Assembly: GCF_019972135.1 (NCBI RefSeq) | Contig: NZ_BPFI01000001.1 | Coordinates: 1,533,106 to 1,597,105, forward strand | Direction: 5' to 3' | DNA from: Sulfurovum sp. TSL1 | GTDB taxonomy: Bacteria; Campylobacterota; Campylobacteria; Campylobacterales; Sulfurovaceae | DNA: 64,000 bases | In this document: positions 45,685 to 53,522 of the stretch, piece after piece | Numbering within the stretch: position 1 is the stretch's first letter | How the letters are laid out: every line of letters starts with the position of its first letter | Made by a program: the position numbers and the translations under genes | The notes under the pieces: generated by a model | The model's input: only the letters and a program-made list of their open reading frames with translations | Databases searched by the model: none | What the model was told of the DNA's origin: nothing

Positions 45685-46578
45685 ATGCGTACAGTTGTCT
45701 TGTTCTTCTTCTTAGTACTACTGAGCGGCTGTTCTTTGAGCAGACTGTATGTTCCGGGGGAGATCAATAAAGTCACTGTGGTAGAGTATACGCCCTATAT
45801 GAAACACCACCGTGCATACTTCACAAGAACCGAATTGGAAACGATCAAAGAGGATCAGAAATACCTCTATCTTTATGATAAAAAAAAGAAGCACCTTGGC
45901 ATACTGCTGCATCGTAAAAACGAATATATACTCTACAATCTCAGCAAACCGGAACAAACTGCACTTACGCTGCACACCGATCCAAAGACAAGCTATAGCG
46001 ATGTCCTTAAAAGTTTGAAGCGCCAGGGATTTGCGCCCGTGGATTCTTTATATGCTGTGGGGGTGATCGCATCTGTGGCTCCGAGAAGATACAAAGGGGT
46101 CAAAACACTTTTGGTTGAAGTTCAAGACTATTCACATCTCCAGGACCTCTACCAACAGGCCATTAAAAGATACAATGCCGATGGGGTCAAAAGTATTCAA
46201 ACAAAGCTGCCAAAACAGCTGATCTATGCGTATTATAGACGCTATGAAAAACGGGCCCGCACACGCAAACAATTGGCACAGTTGCAGATCATCGCCCAAA
46301 AACTGCAGATCAAAACACGAGAGGAGATCTATACGTATTATTTACATGAGGCACCTCTTGATGCATTGTCTGCGTATCTTTCACAAAAGGAGACGAGAGG
46401 TTCACTCTCAGCCCGTCAATACACGCTATTAAAAAGAAGAAAAAAATTCTTACAAGAGGAAAAACTCTTCCATGAAGGATCGCTTGAAGATCTCATCGCT
46501 GCCTACAAGATCAACAAAGACCCAAAATACAAAAAACGTATCCTGTCACTCATCAAGGAGAAACAGAAAAATCAATAG
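45685..46578 (+). CDS. Predicted lipoprotein of unknown function
   Basis: Protein of 297 residues with a lipoprotein signal (about 1-16, VVLFFFLVLLSGC, lipobox LSGC). The mature part is Lys/Tyr/Arg-rich and mostly helical after residue 150. No family recognised. A TATACT at 45652-45657 gives it a possible separate promoter, 77 bases after the permease gene. Downstream of the PTS genes, but no sugar-related motif is visible. Confidence 0.8.
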   Translation: MRTVVLFFFLVLLSGCSLSRLYVPGEINKVTVVEYTPYMKHHRAYFTRTELETIKEDQKYLYLYDKKKKHLGILLHRKNEYILYNLSKPEQTALTLHTDPKTSYSDVLKSLKRQGFAPVDSLYAVGVIASVAPRRYKGVKTLLVEVQDYSHLQDLYQQAIKRYNADGVKSIQTKLPKQLIYAYYRRYEKRARTRKQLAQLQIIAQKLQIKTREEIYTYYLHEAPLDALSAYLSQKETRGSLSARQYTLLKRRKKFLQEEKLFHEGSLEDLIAAYKINKDPKYKKRILSLIKEKQKNQ

Positions 46579-46590
46579 GTTCACTGCCAA

Positions 46591-47643
46591 CTATTTGGTA
46601 AAGAGCACATTGTAAAGATTCAATTCGATCTTTGTCCCTTTATTTTTCTTACTGTGTATCTTGATAGGTACGGTTAACTCATCACACAGTTTTTTCACAA
46701 TGTGCAATCCTATCCCTATACCTCTGTCCTGTTCTTTATAATATCTATCAAACACTTTGGAAGGATGTTTGATACCCTTTCCTGTGTCCTGTATCGTTAA
46801 ACTGCTCCCTTGCAATACAATATTTACCTCCCCATTGGCACTGTTATATTTACCGGCATTGCTTAAAAGGTTGTCCAAAATACGGGTAAACGCATCTTTG
46901 TTTGTCTCTAAGACCGTTTTATCTATAGTCATCTTATATTGCACATCAGGGTAGAGTACTTCAAAGTAATGTACCCGGTCCTGTACCAGCTCTTTCAGTG
47001 AAAATCTTTCTGATTGTGCCGGAACCCCCTTGAGAAAAATACGCAGATTATCCTGTAAGGAGAGGATACTTTGGATGTTGTTTTCAAGTCTCCGTATTTT
47101 TTGATTGTCCCCTATCTCTCTTTTAAAAATTTTTAAGTTGATAAGCATAGAACTGATAGGTGTATTGAAGTCATGAAGAATATCTTTGACGAACTCTTCA
47201 TTGATGCGAAGTGCTCTTTGCAGTGGCATCAGTGAATAGATAGAGAAAAGAAGAGAAACAAATGCAGCGAAGACAGAGTAGAACAAAAACTTTCCATACA
47301 GTTTATTGGCCAACTTTTCCACCCTTAGTATATAATTTTCTTTTGAGTACATGACTTTCATCAAATACTTTTCCGATGTCGGCACCTTGAAATAGCTATA
47401 AAAACCACCATCCTGATACAGAATGTTTTCTTCTTTGTTTTCATCCTTGTCCACAAAGTCTGTGGTGAGTCCTGCACACTGTAAGGAAAAGGCACACAGT
47501 TTCATCTCTATATGGATTTTATCTTCTATCTCTACCTTTTTAATTTGATATTCATTCCAAAAATTAATCGCCAGCAATACCTCTAAAAGTATCAGGAATA
47601 TCAAAAAACTTTTGAAAAATGATTCACGCTCATACCTTTTCAA
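46591..47643 (-). CDS. Sensor histidine kinase
   Basis: Membrane kinase of 350 residues. Helices at 11-29 and 119-138 enclose a periplasmic sensor of about 90 residues with two cysteines (KLCAFSLQCAG). The phosphoacceptor is H157 in ILHDFNTPISSM; ATP-binding blocks are RILDNLLSNAGKYN, DTGKGI and GIGIGLHIV. No HAMP domain is evident. It overlaps the upstream response regulator gene by 14 bases. Signal unknown; the position downstream of nagA and IIA may link it to amino-sugar use. Confidence 0.92.
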   Translation of the reverse strand: MKRYERESFFKSFLIFLILLEVLLAINFWNEYQIKKVEIEDKIHIEMKLCAFSLQCAGLTTDFVDKDENKEENILYQDGGFYSYFKVPTSEKYLMKVMYSKENYILRVEKLANKLYGKFLFYSVFAAFVSLLFSIYSLMPLQRALRINEEFVKDILHDFNTPISSMLINLKIFKREIGDNQKIRRLENNIQSILSLQDNLRIFLKGVPAQSERFSLKELVQDRVHYFEVLYPDVQYKMTIDKTVLETNKDAFTRILDNLLSNAGKYNSANGEVNIVLQGSSLTIQDTGKGIKHPSKVFDRYYKEQDRGIGIGLHIVKKLCDELTVPIKIHSKKNKGTKIELNLYNVLFTK

Positions 47644-48262
47644 TCATATACCCCTTCCCACGTATATTTTTGATCTCTATGCCTAATTTATTCTTTAATT
47701 TTGCAAGATTTACACGTAGCGCGTTGGCGGTAGGCTGTTCTAAAAAATCCATCAGTCTGTAACTCTCTACAATTTTATTTTGTGATGTCATCAATGCATG
47801 AAAAATATTTTGCTGTACCTCGCCAAGACCTATGGTTTGTCCTGCTTTTTGCAGTACTCTTGTCACCGGATTATACGTAATATCATTCAGAGAAAGCAGT
47901 TCATCCTCTTGTTGGTATTTTCGTTTAATGCGTATCAGCAGTTCTTCGGGGTCAAAAGGTTTTTTGATATAGTCTTCCGCTCCTATAGCAAAACCTTTGG
48001 AGATGGAGTTGATGTCAGTAAGTGCAGTGATATAAATCGCAGGTGTTTCATCTCCAGCATCTTTGAGTGCTGAGAGCACATCAAACCCATCGACCTCGGG
48101 TACATTCACATCTAAAATGTACAGGTCATACTTGTGGGTAAACGTAAGGTCAAATACTTCGGGTCCGCGATGTGCCACATCTATATGATACCCTTCCAGT
48201 TCCAGGAACTCTTTCAGGCTATCGCATAAAATCTGGTCATCTTCAAGTAATAGTATTCTCAT
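47630..48262 (-). CDS. OmpR-family response regulator
   Basis: DNA-binding regulator of 210 residues, partner of the overlapping kinase gene. Acidic pocket E7/D8/D9, phosphoacceptor D51 in LYILDVNVPEVDGF, and conserved K101 in YIKKPF. The C-terminal winged helix (about 125-210) ends IRGKGYMIEKV. Targets unknown. Confidence 0.92.
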   Translation of the reverse strand: MRILLLEDDQILCDSLKEFLELEGYHIDVAHRGPEVFDLTFTHKYDLYILDVNVPEVDGFDVLSALKDAGDETPAIYITALTDINSISKGFAIGAEDYIKKPFDPEELLIRIKRKYQQEDELLSLNDITYNPVTRVLQKAGQTIGLGEVQQNIFHALMTSQNKIVESYRLMDFLEQPTANALRVNLAKLKNKLGIEIKNIRGKGYMIEKV

Positions 48263-48309
48263 AATATTAGAGTATACAACCAGTAATATTAATTAAATAT
48301 TATATAAAA

Positions 48310-48405
48310 CTATTTCTTTTTTTTAGGCATTTTGAGCACAATGAGAAATGCAACCAAAATCAAACCGTAGATCACATAATAATAGATATTGTCATTCATT
48401 GGCAT
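48310..48405 (-). CDS. 31-residue single-helix membrane protein coupled to PTS IIA
   Basis: ATG 48405 overlaps the IIA stop (TAATG) and has a strong ribosome site GGAGGTG at about six bases. The product has a short polar start (MPMND), one helix (NIYYYVIYGLILVAFLIVL) and a lysine-rich end (KMPKKKK), giving a cytoplasmic C-terminus. The good ribosome site, coupling and helix-plus-lysine pattern favour a real protein. Family unknown; it may modulate the permease, kinase or only the membrane. Confidence 0.6.
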   Translation of the reverse strand: MPMNDNIYYYVIYGLILVAFLIVLKMPKKKK

Positions 48406-48875
48406 TAGTTCACCTCCATAATGATATCTTGGCTTTTTACGATATTCAATCGTTTATCGATACTTTTCACATCACTCTCCTCAGAAATGATCACCGGCGT
48501 GATGATATCTTTGGCATGCTCACGAATGTAGGACAGGTCAACACGGATAATAGGATCTCCTGCTTTCACCTCGTCTCCTTCGTTGGCAAGGCGTTCAAAA
48601 CCTTTGCCTTCAAGTGCCACAGTCTCCAAACCGATGTGTACCATGACCTCTAGATCTTTTGTACTTTTAATGCTATAGGCATGGTTCGTAGAAAATATTT
48701 TTGTGATCTTCCCGTCTATGGGAGCACTGAACACATCTGACATAGGGATGATCGCTACACCGTCACCTACAAGTTTTTGTGAAAAGACATCATCCTGCAC
48801 ACTTTCAAGTGCTACGACCTGTCCATCAACAGGTGACTTTATCTCTCTTATTTTACGTTTTAAAAATCCGAACAT
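48405..48875 (-). CDS. PTS IIA component, glucose family
   Basis: Phosphocarrier of 156 residues. H65 in NHAYSI and H80 in MVHIGLETVALEG correspond to the two active-site histidines of E. coli IIA-Glc. The chain is complete through the beta-sandwich and the GDPIIRVDLSYI block. It would pass phosphate from HPr to the IIB domain of the permease at 44228-45607. It lies 4 bases after nagA, a linkage that supports amino-sugar uptake. Confidence 0.92.
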   Translation of the reverse strand: MFGFLKRKIREIKSPVDGQVVALESVQDDVFSQKLVGDGVAIIPMSDVFSAPIDGKITKIFSTNHAYSIKSTKDLEVMVHIGLETVALEGKGFERLANEGDEVKAGDPIIRVDLSYIREHAKDIITPVIISEESDVKSIDKRLNIVKSQDIIMEVN

Positions 48876-48879
48876 CTCT

Positions 48880-50004
48880 CTACCTTCTATACTTTACTTC
48901 ACCGTTCACTAGGGTTGATATGATACTGAAATTTTCATCAAAGATGACTATATCTGCATCATAGCCTTCCCGTAATTCACCTTTAGGTATCCCCATTTTT
49001 CTCGCAGGACTCTTTGTCACCGCATTGATGATCTCGACAAGGTCCATAGAGGTATGTTCCTTCATATTTGACAATGCTTCATTCATCTTCAGTACAGAAC
49101 CCGCAAGCGTACCGTCTTCAAGTACCGCCTTGCCTTCACTGACCTCAACACGCTGTCCACCCAGATCATAGATGCCGCATTTCATACAACCTGCCCGCAT
49201 CGCATCGGTAATAAGAATAAGCTTCTCCTTTTTGATCTTCTGTACCAGTTCAAGTGTCGACGGGTGGGTATGTACCAGGTCGGCGATCATGTCACAGGTC
49301 ACATCCGAGTCAAGTACGGCACCTACGATGCCGGGTTTTCTATGATGATAAGGGTTCATGGCATTAAAGAGATGGGTGGCATGAGAGATACCCCAGGCAA
49401 AACTCTCCCGGCTCTCTTCATAACTTGCATCAGAATGCCCGATACTGAGGATAATATGAGGATACTCATTTGTCAACTGCTTTACAAAATGCTCACTACC
49501 CTCTATTTCAGGTGCCAGTGTGATCATTTTTACTTCGTTCATATAGTTTTCTATCAGTGCCATGTTCGGTGGTTGAACATAGGCTTTGTCTTGTGCACCA
49601 TGTTTCTCTGCATTGATAAAGGGACCTTCAAGATGAATGCCAATCAGCTTCGCACCGCTGACCCTATCGCCATGCAGCTGTATGTTTTGTAAAGCCTTGT
49701 CAATAGCCCTACTTGACATTGTCATGGTCGTGGCCAAAAACGAAGTGGTCCCTGTTTGAAGCAGGGTCGAAGAGATCGTTTCCAAGGCATCCGGTGTAGC
49801 ATCCATCACATCTGCGCCACCGCTTCCATGTATATGCAGATCGATAAAGCCTGCACTGATGTAAGCACCCTTGGCATCGATCGTTTCAATACCTGTAAGA
49901 TCTGCTTCTTCTACGATATTGACGATCTTATGATCAAACAAAAGTACCTTATCTTCGACGATCTTGTCATCATGCAATATCTTTCCATTGAGGATGGCTT
50001 TCAT
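48880..50004 (-). CDS. nagA: N-acetylglucosamine-6-phosphate deacetylase
   Basis: Amidohydrolase of 374 residues removing acetate from GlcNAc-6-phosphate. Metal and substrate residues are visible in FIDLHIHGSGGADVMD (about 54-69), HLEGPFIN near 125, IGHSDASYEE near 193, HATHLFNAMNPYHHRKPG near 213 and LITDAMRA near 268. The next step, deamination by NagB, is not encoded in the window. Followed directly by the IIA gene. Confidence 0.94.
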   Translation of the reverse strand: MKAILNGKILHDDKIVEDKVLLFDHKIVNIVEEADLTGIETIDAKGAYISAGFIDLHIHGSGGADVMDATPDALETISSTLLQTGTTSFLATTMTMSSRAIDKALQNIQLHGDRVSGAKLIGIHLEGPFINAEKHGAQDKAYVQPPNMALIENYMNEVKMITLAPEIEGSEHFVKQLTNEYPHIILSIGHSDASYEESRESFAWGISHATHLFNAMNPYHHRKPGIVGAVLDSDVTCDMIADLVHTHPSTLELVQKIKKEKLILITDAMRAGCMKCGIYDLGGQRVEVSEGKAVLEDGTLAGSVLKMNEALSNMKEHTSMDLVEIINAVTKSPARKMGIPKGELREGYDADIVIFDENFSIISTLVNGEVKYRR

Positions 50005-50041
50005 TATGTTCTTTTACCTCACCTTATTTTTTGTACAGTGA

Positions 50042-51586
50042 TCACACATCACTTGCTAGACACTCTTTGAGTGCTCTTTTCAGTACTTTACCCGTGGCAT
50101 TTTTAGGGAGTGCCTGAATCAGATGGATCTGTCTGGGTATTTTATAATTTGCCAGGTGTTCTCTCATATATTTTTTTAACCCCTCTTCATCAAGCTTCTC
50201 TACACCCTCTTCAAGTTCTATATAGACGACAGGGACTTCACCATGCTTCTCATCAAGCATGCCGATCACTGCCGATGCACCTACTCCCTCAAACCTGTCT
50301 ATGACCTCTTCTACCTCACGGGGATAGATATTGATGCCTTTTGAAATAATGAGATCTTTTTTTCTATCTACGATAAACAGAAACCCTTCCTCATCCATAT
50401 ATCCTACGTCACCCGTAAGCAGCCACCCGTTAATGATGGTCTCATCGGTCGCGGTAGGACGGTTCAAATACCCCTGCATCACATTATCACCTTTGACAAT
50501 GATATCTCCGACAGTTCCATGATGCACCTCATTCAACTCTTGATCCACGATCTTTATCTCATACCCATAGAGTGCCGTACCTACGGATCCCGCTTTTTGT
50601 TTTTTTAACGTATTCATACTGACAGCAGGGCTTGCTTCGCTCAGTCCGTACCCTTCCAGCAGCGCTGCCCGTTTAAATTTCTTTGCCATCGCATCCAGTG
50701 TTTTAGGCTGCAGCGCTGCTGCCCCTGATATAAATGCACGTACATGGTTAAACCACATAAAATACCATGGAAGTTTCGCTTTGGCTAAAGCATTATAGAC
50801 ATCGGGAATACCAAAAAAGAGTGTCACCCGTTTTAACAGCGTCTGTTTAAAGATGTTGGAAAAAGGCTGTATCGATTTGATGATCACGATACTCATGCCT
50901 ACATACAGAGGAAGCATCACAGCGATGGAAAATGTGAAAGAGTGGAACATGGGAAGAAATACGATCCCCCTGTCTCTGGGTGTCACATCAATGTGCCTCA
51001 TCCCGGAACTTCCGTTTGAAAAGAGGTTCTTATGGCTTAACATCGCCCCTTTGGGTTTTCCTGTTGTACCTGAAGTATAAATGATCACTGCTGTATCTTC
51101 CAAGGCAGTATCTGTATGGGCTACAGACAGGTCTGTTTTTAATGCTTCATCAAAAGTGTAGTGTTGTTCTCCCCGGACACGCTTCTCCCCTTCCCAAACC
51201 AGTAACCTACATACGTGACCTGCTTTAGAGCTGTTGACAACTTTCTCGTGGAGTGCAGATGCTACAAGAACCGATGCCCCGCTGTCTTCTAAAATATACG
51301 TCAGTTCCTCTTCTTTCAAAAAGGTGTTGATCGGTACGACAACCGCCCCTAGTTTTGAAGCGGCAAAGATCGTATAGATGAACTCCGGAGAGTTACGTAA
51401 AAAAAATGCGATCTTGTCACCCTTTTTTACCCCTTTGTGCGCAAAAAAAGCAGCCAACTTGTCTGCAGCTGTTAAAATATCGCTATAGGTGATTTTCTCT
51501 TTATCCACAAAGAGTGCAACTTTCTTGCCCCGTTTTCTTGCCTGAAAGGTGATCAGTTCATAAAAGTTGCTAAACTTGTAATCCAT
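50042..51586 (-). CDS. Long-chain acyl-CoA synthetase (AMP-forming)
   Basis: ANL-superfamily ligase of 514 residues. ATP motif YTSGTTGKPKGAMLSH (about 169-184), GYGLSEASPAV near 310, the hinge block GWLLTGDVGYMDEEGF near 391 and the catalytic lysine near the end in KNATGKVLKRA. Likely activates fatty acids with CoA; the exact chain length cannot be read from sequence. Confidence 0.88.
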   Translation of the reverse strand: MDYKFSNFYELITFQARKRGKKVALFVDKEKITYSDILTAADKLAAFFAHKGVKKGDKIAFFLRNSPEFIYTIFAASKLGAVVVPINTFLKEEELTYILEDSGASVLVASALHEKVVNSSKAGHVCRLLVWEGEKRVRGEQHYTFDEALKTDLSVAHTDTALEDTAVIIYTSGTTGKPKGAMLSHKNLFSNGSSGMRHIDVTPRDRGIVFLPMFHSFTFSIAVMLPLYVGMSIVIIKSIQPFSNIFKQTLLKRVTLFFGIPDVYNALAKAKLPWYFMWFNHVRAFISGAAALQPKTLDAMAKKFKRAALLEGYGLSEASPAVSMNTLKKQKAGSVGTALYGYEIKIVDQELNEVHHGTVGDIIVKGDNVMQGYLNRPTATDETIINGWLLTGDVGYMDEEGFLFIVDRKKDLIISKGINIYPREVEEVIDRFEGVGASAVIGMLDEKHGEVPVVYIELEEGVEKLDEEGLKKYMREHLANYKIPRQIHLIQALPKNATGKVLKRALKECLASDV

Positions 51587-51587
51587 C

Positions 51588-51749
51588 TTAATACTCGTAA
51601 GATATACCCATCGAGGTTAAGAATGCACCACCTTCGGAAAACCCATCAACATTTGCAAGTACCGGGTTCATTGACTGCTCGGGGAACGTATACCCGACTG
51701 CCATCACCACCGGACCTGTGATCACACCTAGTGCCAAACCTTTCAGCAT
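51588..51749 (-). CDS. Small hydrophobic protein, 53 residues
   Basis: The frame stays open upstream, but ATG 51749 has AAAGGATGGGG before it. The product has one hydrophobic stretch (about 4-20, GLALGVITGPVVMAVG) followed by a Gly/Ser/Phe-containing tail. Unrecognised. It sits 1 base before the acyl-CoA ligase gene and 40 bases after nfo, so it is likely cotranscribed. Confidence 0.6.
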   Translation of the reverse strand: MLKGLALGVITGPVVMAVGYTFPEQSMNPVLANVDGFSEGGAFLTSMGISYEY

Positions 51750-51789
51750 TTCCCCATCCTTTTTTCTGCCTCTTACAAACATGATATAT

Positions 51790-52683
51790 TTATGCTTCGA
51801 CCAACCCGTAAAGTGCAGTGATCTCCTGCGCCCAGATCGATTCATCGATCGTCTCCAGGACAAGGGGTATGTCATCCATACGCGGGTCATTCATAATGAA
51901 TTTAAAAGCATCCCATCCGATCTCTCCCTGACCTAACGAGTCATGCCTGTCCACTCTTGAACCCAACTTCGGTTTGGAATCATTGATATGCATACCCATA
52001 AGATACTCTCTTCCTACGACTTTATCAAAACTGCTCCATGTTTCATCATAGGTCTCTCTCGTACGGATATCATATCCTGCTGTGAACATATGACAGGTAT
52101 CGATACAAACGCCTACCCGGCTTTTATTCTCTACCTTATCTATGATGTGTGCCAAATGTTCAAACTTATACCCAAGATTGGATCCCTGTCCTGCGGTATT
52201 TTCTATGACCAGTTTGACATTGGAATCTTTTGTCGCTTCTATGGCTCTATTTAAGGATTCTGCTATCACATCAAGACACTGCAGCTCTGCGTGCATGAGC
52301 TTGTCATGGTATTCAGGGTCTTTTTTAGGGATCTTAGTCAAATGCGATCCCGGGTGGAAATTAAGCCTGTCAAGCCCCAGGATACGGCAACGTTCCAACT
52401 CATCAATAAAGGCATCTCTTGATTTTTCGAGTTTGTCTGCTTCAGGATGTCCCAGATTGATAAGGTAAGAGTCATGCGGTAAAATGTGTTTAGGCAAGAT
52501 ACCAGAAGCCTCAAGATTTTGATGAAATGCATCTATCGTTTTTGTCTCTAAGGATTTTGCAACCCATTGTCTTTGGTTTTTCGTAAAAAGTGCAAAGGCT
52601 TTCGCTCCTATGGCCATTGCATTGAGTGGTGCATTATCTACACCTCCGCTTGCACTTACATGTGCACCGACATATTTTGTCAT
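51790..52683 (-). CDS. nfo: Endonuclease IV (AP endonuclease)
   Basis: Zinc-dependent DNA repair nuclease of 297 residues that cleaves 5' to abasic sites. Signature blocks are [14 protein letters not shown] (about 6-19), LNFHPGSHL near 102, [14 protein letters not shown] near 158, [14 protein letters not shown] near 193 and [16 protein letters not shown] near 226; all zinc ligands appear present. It would act after the ung-like glycosylase. Confidence 0.96.
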   Translation of the reverse strand: MTKYVGAHVSASGGVDNAPLNAMAIGAKAFALFTKNQRQWVAKSLETKTIDAFHQNLEASGILPKHILPHDSYLINLGHPEADKLEKSRDAFIDELERCRILGLDRLNFHPGSHLTKIPKKDPEYHDKLMHAELQCLDVIAESLNRAIEATKDSNVKLVIENTAGQGSNLGYKFEHLAHIIDKVENKSRVGVCIDTCHMFTAGYDIRTRETYDETWSSFDKVVGREYLMGMHINDSKPKLGSRVDRHDSLGQGEIGWDAFKFIMNDPRMDDIPLVLETIDESIWAQEITALYGLVEA

Positions 52684-52692
52684 CGTTGTACC

Positions 52693-53181
52693 TTAATATT
52701 GTTTTTTCACTTGTATAAGTATAGAATTGATTGTATCACGGAAAATAATCTGCTTGTTTAAAACACTATAATCGATGTTGTATTTATCTTCTTTTACGAT
52801 CTTCTGTGTAAACCCGTCACCCTTTTTTTCTAATCCGGTACCGTTCAACAGAGGTCTACCTCTAAATATATTGTCCAGTATATCATCCGGGTACATAGCA
52901 CTGAGCACTTCTTTGTTAAAGGCACGTTTCCCCATACATTCCAACAGACTCATACATACTGAAGTCCCGGATATCTCCAGAGACATGAGTGGATGCCCAC
53001 TGCTGTAGATCTCGATTTTCAACGCCTCTTCATTCTCATAGATGAACCCCATATCTGCATACTTAAAGGTAGGGGTTTTAAATATGATGTAGGCAGAATT
53101 TTGTTGTACATACTCTTTAGATGCACAGCCACTCAAAAGAAAAGCCGTAATAAAAATCCAAACGGTTCTTTTAAAATCCAT
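52693..53181 (-). CDS. Predicted lipoprotein, 162 residues
   Basis: Lipoprotein signal at residues 1-19 (KRTVWIFITAFLLSGC, lipobox LSGC). The mature part contains three cysteine positions including CMSLLECMG, and no recognised domain. It is transcribed toward nfo, 9 bases away, and divergent from the tRNA-Glu pair. Confidence 0.8.
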   Translation of the reverse strand: MDFKRTVWIFITAFLLSGCASKEYVQQNSAYIIFKTPTFKYADMGFIYENEEALKIEIYSSGHPLMSLEISGTSVCMSLLECMGKRAFNKEVLSAMYPDDILDNIFRGRPLLNGTGLEKKGDGFTQKIVKEDKYNIDYSVLNKQIIFRDTINSILIQVKKQY

Positions 53182-53244
53182 ATTTTTTTCCTTATTTTAG
53201 ATAAATTATATCCTATCTTAAGAGATTTTTAAGCGCCCTATCTA

Positions 53245-53250
53245 TATAAT
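53245..53250 (+). promoter_or_regulatory. -10 box of the tRNA-Glu pair
   Basis: TATAAT lies 20 bases before the first tRNA-Glu. With no second promoter in the 30-base spacer, both tRNAs are probably one transcript. Confidence 0.6.
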
Positions 53251-53270
53251 GCCATCCACAAGTTACAGAT

Positions 53271-53345
53271 GGCCCCATCGTCTAGCGGTTAGGATCCATG
53301 GTTTTCATCCATGTTACCGGAGTTCGAGTCTCCGTGGGGTCACCA
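53271..53345 (+). tRNA. tRNA-Glu (anticodon TTC), copy 1
   Basis: Acceptor GGCCCCA/TGGGGTC (one G-T), anticodon stem CATGG/CCATG around TTTTCAT (anticodon TTC, glutamate), T arm CGGAG/CTCCG, encoded CCA. All stems pair. Confidence 0.96.
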
Positions 53346-53375
53346 TTTTTAACTTGTAATCTATCAACATTATGT

Positions 53376-53450
53376 GGCCCCATCGTCTAGCGGTTAGGAT
53401 CCATGGTTTTCATCCATGTTACCGGAGTTCGAGTCTCCGTGGGGTCACCA
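53376..53450 (+). tRNA. tRNA-Glu (anticodon TTC), copy 2
   Basis: Identical over all 75 bases to copy 1 and 30 bases downstream, with a different spacer, so a tandem duplication of the gene itself. Confidence 0.96.
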
Positions 53451-53522
53451 TCCATTTAATTAACCCTATACTGTTCTATTGTATACAAAATCCCATTGAA
53501 TAAACATCAGGTAAGCCTTAAC

